This document shows, piece by piece, positions 7,426 to 16,088 of a DNA stretch of 64,000 nt. Source of the stretch: Ewingella sp049889095 (GTDB lineage Bacteria > Pseudomonadota > Gammaproteobacteria > Enterobacterales > Enterobacteriaceae); NCBI GenBank assembly GCA_049889095.1, contig JBLJFK010000001.1, one strand, 5' to 3'. The translations under genes were made by a program, and so were the position numbers. Under the pieces are notes generated by a model. It had not been told where the DNA came from. It was given only the letters and a program-made list of their open reading frames with translations, and did not search any database. Position 1 is the first letter of the stretch, and every line of letters starts with the position of its first letter.

Positions 7426-8933
7426 GCTGCCTCCCCGCATACACCGCTGGCGGCGCTGACAATCATTTCTGCGCTGGCGTCACCTGCGTTGAACTCCGCC
7501 ACCATCAGGCCTTCATGCATCACGATGATCCGGTCAGCCATGCCCATCACTTCCGGCAACTCGGACGACACCATAATCACCGCCAGCCCGCGCCCGACCA
7601 GTTCGGACATAAACTGATGCACTGCCGCTTTTGAGCCAATATCGATACCTTTGGTTGGCTCGTCGAGAATGATAATGTCCGGTTTGGTCGCCAGCCATTT
7701 GGCGATCACCACTTTCTGTTGATTGCCGCCCGAGAGCGTCCCGACTGTCTGTTTCCAGCTTGAGGCTTTCACCTGCAACCGTTTGGCGTAGTCATCGGCC
7801 AGCGCCCACTCTTTTTTGTCGTTCAGTACGCCGCGCGGATTGAGCTGGCTGAGCTGCGGCAGGCTGATATTCTGGCTGATCGACAAATCAATAATGGCAC
7901 CTTGTTTCTGCCGCTCTTCCGGCACGTACACAATCCCGGCACGTATCGCCTGCGAAGGTCGCGAGAAATGTTGTTCTTTGCCGTTAATCAATACTTTGCC
8001 GCCGCTGGGCTGCGTGACGCCAAACAGTGCCTGCATCAGTTCGGTACGGCCTGCGCCAACCAGCCCGTAGAAGCCGAGGATCTCGCCTTTGCGCAGCGAG
8101 AAATTAATGCCCGCGAATTCGGTTGGGTGGCTGAGGTTCTGTACCTGCAACAGGATTTCGCCCGGTTCACCGCTCACTTTCGGATATGCCTGACTGACTT
8201 CACGACCGACCATCATAGTGACCATTTGCTGCTCGCTGATGTCGCTGATTTTGCCGGAGCTGACATAACTGCCGTCACGCAGCACGGTGTAGTAATCGGA
8301 AATGGCGAAAATCTCGTCAAACTTATGTGAAATAAACAGGATGGCTTTGCCCTCAACTTTCAGGCGTTCGACGATCTGATAAAACTCACTGATTTCATGC
8401 TGAGACAGCGCAGCGGTAGGCTCGTCGAGGATAACGACCTGCGCATTGAACGACAGCGCGCGGGCAATCGCCACCATATGACGCTGCGCAATACTCAGCT
8501 CTTTGAGCGTGGCATGGGGATCAATATTGACTTCCAGACGGGTCAGAATGTCGCGCGCCTGTTGATGCATCGCCGGCCAGTTCAGGCGTTTAAACATGCC
8601 GCTGTACACGTAGTGGCCGACAAAAATATTCTCGGTAACAGAAAGTTCGTCAAACAGCACGGTTTCCTGATGAATCGCGGTGATGCCGACCTTATGCGCC
8701 GATTCAGGATTGGGCAGTTTGATCGGGATGGATTTATAGTGCAGTTCGCCTTCTTCCGGCTGATAAATACCGGTCATGACTTTCACCAGCGTTGATTTAC
8801 CCGCGCCGTTTTCGCCAATCAGGGCAGTGACTTTTCCCGGATACAAATCCACATGCACGTTATTCAACGCCCTGATGCCCGGAAAGACTTTGCTGATGCC
8901 CTTTAAGGACAAAAGCGGAGTGGTATCTGACAT
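7422..8933 (-). CDS. Sugar ABC transporter ATP-binding protein (two fused domains)
   Basis: This 503-residue protein carries two ATPase domains. Domain 1 has Walker A GENGAGKST near residue 40, a variant signature LSIAQRHMVAIARAL, and Walker B VVILDEPTA. Domain 2 has the degenerate Walker A GLVGAGRTEL, the signature LSGGNQQKV near 395 and Walker B IIILDEPTKGID. Such asymmetry is normal for monosaccharide importers of the RbsA/AraG/XylG group. It energises the two permeases encoded downstream and overlaps the first of them by four bases. Similarity pattern is closest to RhaT-like ATPases, but the substrate is inferred. Confidence 0.88.
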   Translation of the reverse strand: MSDTTPLLSLKGISKVFPGIRALNNVHVDLYPGKVTALIGENGAGKSTLVKVMTGIYQPEEGELHYKSIPIKLPNPESAHKVGITAIHQETVLFDELSVTENIFVGHYVYSGMFKRLNWPAMHQQARDILTRLEVNIDPHATLKELSIAQRHMVAIARALSFNAQVVILDEPTAALSQHEISEFYQIVERLKVEGKAILFISHKFDEIFAISDYYTVLRDGSYVSSGKISDISEQQMVTMMVGREVSQAYPKVSGEPGEILLQVQNLSHPTEFAGINFSLRKGEILGFYGLVGAGRTELMQALFGVTQPSGGKVLINGKEQHFSRPSQAIRAGIVYVPEERQKQGAIIDLSISQNISLPQLSQLNPRGVLNDKKEWALADDYAKRLQVKASSWKQTVGTLSGGNQQKVVIAKWLATKPDIIILDEPTKGIDIGSKAAVHQFMSELVGRGLAVIMVSSELPEVMGMADRIIVMHEGLMVAEFNAGDASAEMIVSAASGVCGEAA

Positions 8934-8995
8934 AACGCTTCTCTCCGTAATGACCAGAGACGGCCGAGCGGAAGCCCGTTTAGCCGCATTCAGGA

Positions 8996-9988
8996 TCAGA
9001 ATATTTTAGAGAATTTATCGATGTTACTGGCATCGTAAATAAAGGGTTCAGCCATCGCGCCGCTGCCATCAGCATCGAGCTTCACTTTGCCTAACCGGCC
9101 CATACTGGCTTCGGTTTTGGTTGCCGTGCCTTTGACCAAATCGTAGGCCAGATAGGTAGCGGCATAGCCGAGATCAATCGGGTTCCAGATGGCAAAACTT
9201 TTGGTCGCGCCGGATTTTACCGCGCCCGCCATTTCAGACGGCAGACCCAGACCGGTCACGTAAACTTTGCCGATTTTACCCTGATCTTTCACCGCCTGCG
9301 CCGCCGCCACGATACCGACCGACGACGGGGAAATAATCACTTTCAGATTTGGATAAGATTTCAGCAGTCCGACAGTTTCACGGTAGCTTTTATCTGATAA
9401 ATCATCACCATAAGCCACCGTCACCAGATTCACAGAAGGGTACTTTGGCAGCACCTTTTTCATCTCAGCGATCCACAGATTTTGGTTGGTCGAGGTCGGT
9501 GTGGCGCTCAGAATGGCCACGTCGCCTTTTTCGACGTTCAGGGCTTTCAGGGCATCGGCAGCCAGCTTGATATTGGTTTCGCCAATCAGCGCATTGTTAG
9601 ACGGATTGAGATGGATCTGGCGGCCCGCCTGCGCCACGCCGGAATCCCATGACACCACTTTAATGCCGCGCTGCATGGCTTTTTTCAGCACCGGGACCAG
9701 CGCGTCCGGGTCATTGGCGGAGACGGCGATCGCATCCACGCCCTGTGCAATAAGACCGTTCAGCACTTCGATCTGTGCTTCGGCCGTGGTGGTGGTCGGG
9801 CCGGTGTAAATCACTTTTACATCGCCCAGCTCTTTGGCGGCCTGCTGCGCACCCACGTTGGCTGCTTCAAAGAACCCATTGCCCAGCGATTTCGCCACCA
9901 ATGCAATTTTCACTTCTGCCGATGCCGCGCCCGCCAGCAGAATGCTGCTCGCCATCAGGGTAAGGCTCAGTACGTATTTTAATTTCAT
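8996..9988 (-). CDS. Periplasmic sugar-binding protein, rhamnose (RhaS)-type
   Basis: From the ATG at 9988 this gives 330 residues; GGAG lies 9 bases upstream, and the frame upstream to 10024 adds only non-signal residues. A Sec signal peptide is clear (MKLKYVLSLTLMASSILLAGAASA), followed by a type I periplasmic fold starting VKIALVAKSLGNGFF. Motifs GVDAIAVSANDPDAL and VVSWDSG line the expected sugar cleft. It is the promoter-proximal gene of the importer, 62 bases ahead of the ATPase gene. The adjacent divergent aldA supports a deoxy-sugar ligand such as L-rhamnose; this is not proven. Confidence 0.83.
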   Translation of the reverse strand: MKLKYVLSLTLMASSILLAGAASAEVKIALVAKSLGNGFFEAANVGAQQAAKELGDVKVIYTGPTTTTAEAQIEVLNGLIAQGVDAIAVSANDPDALVPVLKKAMQRGIKVVSWDSGVAQAGRQIHLNPSNNALIGETNIKLAADALKALNVEKGDVAILSATPTSTNQNLWIAEMKKVLPKYPSVNLVTVAYGDDLSDKSYRETVGLLKSYPNLKVIISPSSVGIVAAAQAVKDQGKIGKVYVTGLGLPSEMAGAVKSGATKSFAIWNPIDLGYAATYLAYDLVKGTATKTEASMGRLGKVKLDADGSGAMAEPFIYDASNIDKFSKIF

Positions 9989-10507
9989 TCTCTGTACTCC
10001 ATATGCTATTCGCAAAATCTGCAAAAAGTTTAACGACCAAAAATTGCCGACGCGCCAGGCGCATGCTCATGACTCTAGGGAGTTGCTGACAAGCTAGCCT
10101 TTCCGCGAGTGCCAGTTCTAAGTCAACAATGGCAAAGGGACAAAGATCCAAGAGAACAACCTCACAAATTGATAACAATCTTTTTTTTCGATAGGCCAAA
10201 CGGGCAACAAAACGCAGGATTTTGATCAGAGAAATACGCCCTGAAATAGGGCATAAAGCCAACTATCATGCAGGATTGAGTAGGGAAGTAAGGGTTTTGT
10301 TCAAAAGCGGTTTGCCGGTCACCGTTTCAGCCAGATGACCGTATCAGTGGTAACTGAGATATTGCAATAATGTTAATGAGATGTCGGAAGTAACAATCTT
10401 ACTTAGTAGCCAGTAGCCATATTTTCGCTCAGGCGATTTGGCTTATTCCCCCTCTCTATATCGCAACTTACAAAAATGTTAAGTCGGGCGGTCCGGGCAT
10501 GACATTT

Positions 10508-10534
10508 TTGCCATTTCTCAAAATTAAATGGCAA
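10508..10534. promoter_or_regulatory. Candidate operator upstream of aldA
   Basis: TTGCCATTT, nine bases, then AAATGGCAA: a perfect nine-base inverted repeat 115 bases before the aldA ATG, in the 660-base divergent region between aldA and the ABC binding-protein gene. Its symmetry suggests a dimeric regulator, but no regulator gene is adjacent. I see no other gene in 9989-10648. Confidence 0.5.
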
Positions 10535-10648
10535 CCACGGAAAGGTAAAAGTCCGGTGGATAGAACAGGCTGCTAAGAATTCACAAAAAACACCTTTTTA
10601 ATTAACAATTCATTCATCACAACCATCCGCATTTTGGAGACTTCTTAC

Positions 10649-12088
10649 ATGGGCACAGTTCAGAAACGTATGTACATCAACGGTGAGTTTGTTGAAAACA
10701 CCGGTGGGAAGTGGATTGACGTTATGAATCCGGCAACAGAACAGCTAATTTCTCAGATCCCGGCAGGCTCGGTGGAAGATGCCAAAAAAGCCATTGATGC
10801 AGCCGAAGCAGCGCAGCCGGGCTGGGAAGCATTACCCGCGGTTGAACGCGGCGTGTGGCTGCATAAAATTGCCGCTGGTATTCGCGAGCGCGAAGCTGAA
10901 CTGACTGACACCATCATTGCCGAAGGCGGAAAAACCTACGGACTGGCACAGACCGAGGTGTTGTTCACTGCGGATTACCTCGACTATATGGCTGAATGGG
11001 CGCGCCGTTATGAAGGTGAAATTATTCAGAGTGACCGCCCTAACGAAAATATTTTCGTGTTCCGCAAAGCCATTGGCGTCACCACCGGCATTTTACCGTG
11101 GAACTTCCCGTTCTTCCTTATTGCGCGTAAAGCCGCACCGGCGTTAATCACCGGCAACACCATTGTCATCAAACCCAGCGAAATTACGCCGAACAACGCA
11201 GTGATCTTCGCTGAAATCATTCATAAAATCGGTCTGCCAAAAGGCGTACTGAACATCGTCACCGGCTACGGTCCAACCGTCGGGCAGGAACTGGCAGGCA
11301 ACCCCAAAGTCGGCATGGTCAGCCTGACCGGTAGCGTCGCTGCCGGGATTGCCACCATGACCGCTGCCGCGCAGAACGTCACCAAGGTTTCATTGGAGCT
11401 CGGGGGTAAAGCCCCGGCAATTGTGATGGACGATGCCGATTTAGATCTGGCGGTTAAAGCCATCGTCAGTTCGCGCATTATCAATACCGGTCAGGTGTGT
11501 AACTGCGCCGAACGCGTTTACGTGCAGGAAGGGGTATATGACGCGTTTATCTCGCGCATCAGTGCAGCGATGAAACAGATAACCTTCGGCAATACCGCTG
11601 AGAAAAAAGAGCTGGATATGGGGCCGCTGATCAGCGCTGCTGCCTTACAGCGGGTGGAAGACAAGGTGGAGAAAGCCATATCGCAGGGGGCGAAAGTGCT
11701 GCTGGGCGGTAAGCGTGCAAGTGGCACCGGCTTCTTCTATCCGCCGACGTTGCTGGTGGATGTGACGCAGGATATGCCGATCATGCACGAAGAAGTATTT
11801 GGTCCGGTATTGCCGGTTGCGACATTCAAAACACTGGATGAAGCCATCGCAATGGCCAACGACAGCGAATACGGCCTGACGTCTTCTATCTATACCCGGA
11901 ACATCAATACCGCCATGAAAGCGCTGAAACAGCTGAAGTTCGGTGAAACCTATATCAACCGCGAAAACTTTGAGGCCATGCAGGGCTTCCACGCAGGCTG
12001 GCGAAAATCAGGCGTGGGCGGTGCTGATGGCAAACATGGTCTGCAGGAGTATCTGCAAACGCATGTGGCCTACCTTCAGTTCCACTAA
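10649..12088 (+). CDS. aldA: Aldehyde dehydrogenase AldA (lactaldehyde/glycolaldehyde)
   Basis: This 479-residue protein has exactly the length of E. coli AldA and matches it throughout: YLDYMAEWARRYEGEIIQSDRP, TTGILPWNFPFFLIARK, and the C-terminal ETYINRENFEAMQGFHAGWRK. The catalytic Cys lies in TGQVCNCAERV (about 285) and the general-base Glu in LELGGKAP. AldA oxidises L-lactaldehyde (from rhamnose or fucose) and glycolaldehyde to lactate and glycolate with NAD in the cytoplasm. TTTTGGAG lies 8 bases before the chosen ATG; an upstream TTG at 10634 is unlikely. It is divergent from the sugar importer and followed by a terminator. Confidence 0.95.
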   Translation: MGTVQKRMYINGEFVENTGGKWIDVMNPATEQLISQIPAGSVEDAKKAIDAAEAAQPGWEALPAVERGVWLHKIAAGIREREAELTDTIIAEGGKTYGLAQTEVLFTADYLDYMAEWARRYEGEIIQSDRPNENIFVFRKAIGVTTGILPWNFPFFLIARKAAPALITGNTIVIKPSEITPNNAVIFAEIIHKIGLPKGVLNIVTGYGPTVGQELAGNPKVGMVSLTGSVAAGIATMTAAAQNVTKVSLELGGKAPAIVMDDADLDLAVKAIVSSRIINTGQVCNCAERVYVQEGVYDAFISRISAAMKQITFGNTAEKKELDMGPLISAAALQRVEDKVEKAISQGAKVLLGGKRASGTGFFYPPTLLVDVTQDMPIMHEEVFGPVLPVATFKTLDEAIAMANDSEYGLTSSIYTRNINTAMKALKQLKFGETYINRENFEAMQGFHAGWRKSGVGGADGKHGLQEYLQTHVAYLQFH

Positions 12089-12115
12089 GGGCACAGTCTC
12101 CTTCATCACATCTAC

Positions 12116-12156
12116 AAAGAGAGCCGGAATAGGGTAACCTGACTCCGGCTTTCTTT
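12116..12156 (+). terminator. Terminator of aldA
   Basis: AGCCGGA (12122-12128) pairs with TCCGGCT (12144-12150), extended outward by AAAG/CTTT, and is followed by a T-rich TTCTTTC run. Confidence 0.75.
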
Positions 12157-12367
12157 CTGCACCCTACTGTCTAAAATCTGCGATTCTGACTAAACAAAAA
12201 AGTGCGGTCTGTCATGCGCAAGCGCAACGAATCCGCTTATACTCGCGCTTAAGATTAATCCGAAAAAAGAAAATCTATTTGATACAAAGCGTCATTTGAT
12301 TTTGATGCACATCAGGCCTGCATCAGGCGTGTCCTAAATATTTATTGTGAGTGAGCGCGACTAAAAA

Positions 12368-13453
12368 ATGAGCGTTATACAGAGCCTTATCAAACAAGCA
12401 TTTGGAACCACTAACGGTCACGAAGCAGCCAGTTTTTTGGCCAGCGCCTGCAATAGGATGAAGACGATGGATAAACTCTCCATCGCCCGTGAAGTGGAAA
12501 ATGCGCTCAAAGGTGTCAGCTTCATTCGTCCTGACGCTGAGAGCAGCGCAAAAGCTAAGACAAAAACGATCTATAAGGACTCCGCCGTAACGCTCGAAAA
12601 GCTGGCCACATTGGAAAGGCAGATCCGCAGCCTGACTAACGAACTCGCCGTTACACGCAGTAAAGTCAGCACCAGCAATGCAGAAGACGTTGAACGGATG
12701 AAAACGGAGGTTATCCGCCTGAATTCGCGGATTGCAGCGCTGCAACGACAGTCAGAAATACAGAAAAAGCAGTATGTCGAAGAGCTGGCATTGATTCGCA
12801 CACGCCAGCGGACAGCGGGGAATTCAAATTCTGTTGAGCTGGACGCGGCGAATGATTTGATTACCTACATCGGCAGCCAGATGGTCGCACTGGCCGCAAC
12901 ACGTGACGCCCTGCAACAGCGTTTAAACCAGGTGGAAACCGATTCTAACTACCGGGTGCGTGAGGAAGAAGATAAACGTCACGCATCAAACCGCAGGGCG
13001 GATGGCAACTACGCACTGCTCGGGCAGCAGAAAGAACTTACCTCAGAGGCTAACCGTAAAATCACGCGGCTTCGTGCGAGTCTTAAACTCGAAGAGTATG
13101 AAGGGCTGTCTGCGAAGAATGAAACGGCGAAATTGAGAAAACAGATCGCTGAACTGGAAGATGAAAACAGCCAGTTAGCGGAGGAGTCCCGCAACAATTA
13201 TGATGACTGTGAAAGGCTGAGCAACGCCCTGGAACGCACCGCCAAAGAGTTTACCGCCTACAAAGCGAAAAAAGAACGTTTCGCCCGATGCTTCCACGCG
13301 CCTAGTGCCATGATGAGTCTTACGGTGATGGGGTTCATGATGTACTCCGAAGCACAACCTGGACATCTGTTGGACAGCCTCACTCCCGCCGCTTTTTTGG
13401 GGGGGGTGGTATATGCGCTTTCCCATATGATCGCCTGGAGCCGGAGAGTTTAA
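12368..13453 (+). CDS. Orphan coiled-coil protein with C-terminal membrane segments
   Basis: I do not recognise this 361-residue protein. Residues 1-60 hold a small N-terminal domain, and residues about 73-300 are almost all charged heptads typical of long coiled coil (LEKLATLERQIRSLTNELAV; KNETAKLRKQIAELEDENSQ). Residues about 310-358 are hydrophobic (SAMMSLTVMGFMMYS and AAFLGGVVYALSHMIAW), likely one or two membrane passes. It could be a membrane-anchored filament or scaffold. The codons for FLGGV contain a T6G8 run (13393-13406), prone to slippage. It stands alone between aldA and pqqU with no clear ribosome-binding site. Confidence 0.7.
   Translation: MSVIQSLIKQAFGTTNGHEAASFLASACNRMKTMDKLSIAREVENALKGVSFIRPDAESSAKAKTKTIYKDSAVTLEKLATLERQIRSLTNELAVTRSKVSTSNAEDVERMKTEVIRLNSRIAALQRQSEIQKKQYVEELALIRTRQRTAGNSNSVELDAANDLITYIGSQMVALAATRDALQQRLNQVETDSNYRVREEEDKRHASNRRADGNYALLGQQKELTSEANRKITRLRASLKLEEYEGLSAKNETAKLRKQIAELEDENSQLAEESRNNYDDCERLSNALERTAKEFTAYKAKKERFARCFHAPSAMMSLTVMGFMMYSEAQPGHLLDSLTPAAFLGGVVYALSHMIAWSRRV
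13393..13406 (+). repeat. T6G8 homopolymer run inside the coiled-coil gene
   Basis: TTTTTT followed directly by GGGGGGGG lies in the codons for the last hydrophobic segment. Gain or loss of one G would change the last 18 or so residues. G8 runs in coding DNA are rare in this window and resemble phase-variation tracts. Confidence 0.75.
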
Positions 13454-13704
13454 CTGCATACACCGGACGCCAGCCTGGGAAATAAATGCCGCAGTGACGA
13501 CAACGACTAAATAGCGTTGAAACTATACGAAAACGACATTGATTGCAGATTGCAGCCCTTCAATGGACTCTGCGTGCGGTATTTTGTTAAAAACTTATGT
13601 TTGTAAAGTTGCGTATATACTAACGAGAGGAAAAAAACTATAGTGAGCGCCTTCTGGATTCTCCATCAGATTGATGGGTTTGTGTCTACTCTATATGTCT
13701 AAAA

Positions 13705-15930
13705 ATGAGATGCGCGTCGTATTTTAGTTCGGCCCGTCAATTCGCGTTTTTAGCTAAAAACAAAAGAACGCCTAAAGTGAACGCCAAAACCTCTGCTTTT
13801 ATCATCACCTTCTTGTCATTTTTTAGTCCTGTCTCAGTCAGTTACGCGCTGTCAGCAACCGATATGCCGAAAGGTAACTCGGTGGACTCCTCTGATTCGT
13901 CTTCATTAATGATCATCAAAAAACAAGGCGTCAGCGGCCTGTCCGAACTGGATACCCCGGCGGCGGTCAGCGTGATCGACGGTGAGGATTTCCGCAACAG
14001 CAAAGCACAGGTCAACCTGTCAGAAAGTTTGGGCAGCGTGCCGGGCTTGCAGGTGCAAAACCGCCAGAACTATGCGCAGGATTTACAACTCTCGGTGCGC
14101 GGATTCGGCAGCCGTTCGATGTACGGCGTGCGTGGCGTGCGCATTTATGTCGATGGTATTCCGGCCACCATGCCCGATGGGCAAGGGCAGACGTCGAATA
14201 TCGACCTGAATTCTGTCGAGCGTATTGAAGTGCTGCGCGGGCCGTTCTCGGCGTTATACGGCAACGCCTCCGGCGGCGTGGTCAATGTCGATACGCAAAG
14301 CGGTTCGCAGCCGACCACGCTTGAAGCCGGTACCTATTTCGGCAGTTATGGTTCTTTCCGCAATAGCGTAAAAGCCAGCGGCGCGACCGGCGACGGTACC
14401 CATGCGGGTGATGTGAACTATCTCATTTCCGGTTCCCGTTTCACCACTGACGGTTACCGCGACCATAGCGGTACGCAGAAAAATCTCGGCAACGGTAAAC
14501 TGGACGTACGTATTGATGACGCCAGCACCCTGACGCTGATGTTCAACAGCGTGTCCATTGATGCCAACGATCCGGGTGGCCTGACAGAAGCCGAATGGCA
14601 TGACGACCCGACGCAGGCTACACGCGCCGATCAGTACAACGCACGTAAGAGCCTCGACCAGACGCAGGTCGGGCTGCGCTATCAGCGTCAGATGAGCGAG
14701 AACGACGAGTTCAGTCTGATGACCTATCATGGCGAGCGCCATACCACGCAATACCAGACCATACCGGCCACTGCGCAAAAGAATACGCTGAGTGCAGGTG
14801 GGGTGATCGTGCTGGAGCGTAAATACTCCGGTGTCGATACCCGTTGGAAACATCAAGATCAGCTCGGTTCGGTGCCGTTCGCGGTCACCGGCGGTCTGGA
14901 TTATGAAACCATGACTGAGCGCCGTTTCGGCTATGAGAACTTCAATGATCAGGGCGATCTGGGCGTCAAAGGCGATGAGCGCCGTAACGAACAGAACGTC
15001 ATGTGGAATCTCGACCCGTATCTGCAAACGACCTGGAACCTGACGCCTCGCTGGACGCTGGACGTGGGGGCGCGTTACAGCACCGTCAACTTCGACTCGC
15101 AGGATCACTATATTACCGGCAGTAATCCGGATGACAGCGGTTCGCGCCGTTATCACAAACTGCTGCCGATGGCGTCCCTAAACTATGCGGTGACACCCGC
15201 GCTGAACACTTACATCTCTGCGGGGCGCGGTTTTGAAACGCCAACCATTAACGAGCTTTCTTACCGTACCGACGGTAAATCCGGCCTGAATCTTGGTCTG
15301 CAGCCCTCGACCAGCAACACCGTCGAGCTTGGCAGCAAGTGGCGTGTCGGCAACGGTTTAATCACTGCGGCGGTATTCCAGACCGATACCGACGATGAGC
15401 TGATCGTCGCACAGAGCATCGGTGGCCGCTCGAGCTATACCAACGCGGGAAAAACCCGTCGTCGTGGGCTGGAATTGTCTTTAGATCAACAGATTGAAGA
15501 AAACTGGCGAGTAAAAATGGCCTGGACGTTACTCGACGCGACTTATCGTAACGAGACCTGCGGTTCAGGCGACTGCACGCCAGCGGGCAACCGCCTTCCG
15601 GGTATTGCTCGTAACATGGGCTACGCTTCATTAGAGTGGGCGCCGGTTGATGGCTGGCACGCGGGAGCCGATGTCCGTTATATGGGCGACATTGAAGTCA
15701 ACGATGAAAACAGCCAGCAAGCCCCGTCTTATACTGTCGCCAGCGTGAACGCGGGTTACCGCTTCAACTGGGACAAAGTGACGCTCGACCTGTTCACCCG
15801 CGTCGACAACCTGTTCGACCGACATTACGTCGGTTCTGTGATCGTTAATGAAGGCAACGATCGCTATTTCGAGCCCGCACCTGGCAGGAACTATGGAGGA
15901 GGAGCTACGCTTTCTTATAGCTTCCAGTAA
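13705..15930 (+). CDS. pqqU: TonB-dependent PQQ receptor PqqU (YncD)
   Basis: From about residue 78 (SELDTPAAVSVIDGEDFR) this outer-membrane protein follows E. coli YncD/PqqU to its end: LQVQNRQNYAQDLQLSVRG, then VDGIPATMPDGQGQTSNIDL in the plug (to about 190), then a 22-strand barrel ending in LSYSF and a terminal residue Q. PqqU binds pyrroloquinoline quinone and imports it with TonB energy. The extreme N-terminus is uncertain: the ATG at 13705 lacks a ribosome-binding site and gives a long pre-sequence, whereas a GTG at 13777 would yield a normal signal peptide ending SVSYA. A TATACT -10-like element lies at 13616. The PQQ enzyme gene gcd follows directly. Confidence 0.9.
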   Translation: MRCASYFSSARQFAFLAKNKRTPKVNAKTSAFIITFLSFFSPVSVSYALSATDMPKGNSVDSSDSSSLMIIKKQGVSGLSELDTPAAVSVIDGEDFRNSKAQVNLSESLGSVPGLQVQNRQNYAQDLQLSVRGFGSRSMYGVRGVRIYVDGIPATMPDGQGQTSNIDLNSVERIEVLRGPFSALYGNASGGVVNVDTQSGSQPTTLEAGTYFGSYGSFRNSVKASGATGDGTHAGDVNYLISGSRFTTDGYRDHSGTQKNLGNGKLDVRIDDASTLTLMFNSVSIDANDPGGLTEAEWHDDPTQATRADQYNARKSLDQTQVGLRYQRQMSENDEFSLMTYHGERHTTQYQTIPATAQKNTLSAGGVIVLERKYSGVDTRWKHQDQLGSVPFAVTGGLDYETMTERRFGYENFNDQGDLGVKGDERRNEQNVMWNLDPYLQTTWNLTPRWTLDVGARYSTVNFDSQDHYITGSNPDDSGSRRYHKLLPMASLNYAVTPALNTYISAGRGFETPTINELSYRTDGKSGLNLGLQPSTSNTVELGSKWRVGNGLITAAVFQTDTDDELIVAQSIGGRSSYTNAGKTRRRGLELSLDQQIEENWRVKMAWTLLDATYRNETCGSGDCTPAGNRLPGIARNMGYASLEWAPVDGWHAGADVRYMGDIEVNDENSQQAPSYTVASVNAGYRFNWDKVTLDLFTRVDNLFDRHYVGSVIVNEGNDRYFEPAPGRNYGGGATLSYSFQ

Positions 15931-16088
15931 CGTTTTATTTCTATGAACCACGCGGTGTTGCCAAAACATTTGCATTTGTTAAAGCCTGGCAGCGTTCGCA
16001 AGGAATGACACCCGGTGAGAGCCGGATGCTCTTGAAGATTTAGCTCATCCTAAATTGACAATTATAAAAATCAGTAAGGTCATCAACT

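Noticed and set aside
10141..10200. CRP site in the aldA/sugar importer gap (TCACA near 10162)
   Set aside because: Only one half-site (TGTGA on the minus strand) is intact; the partner does not match, so no call was made.
9867..10262. 131-codon minus-strand frame upstream of the sugar-binding protein gene
   Set aside because: It overlaps the signal-peptide region of the binding protein in another frame and has no family character.
14254..15156. 300-codon minus-strand frame
   Set aside because: It is antisense to pqqU, which has clear family similarity; the frame is a shadow of codon bias.
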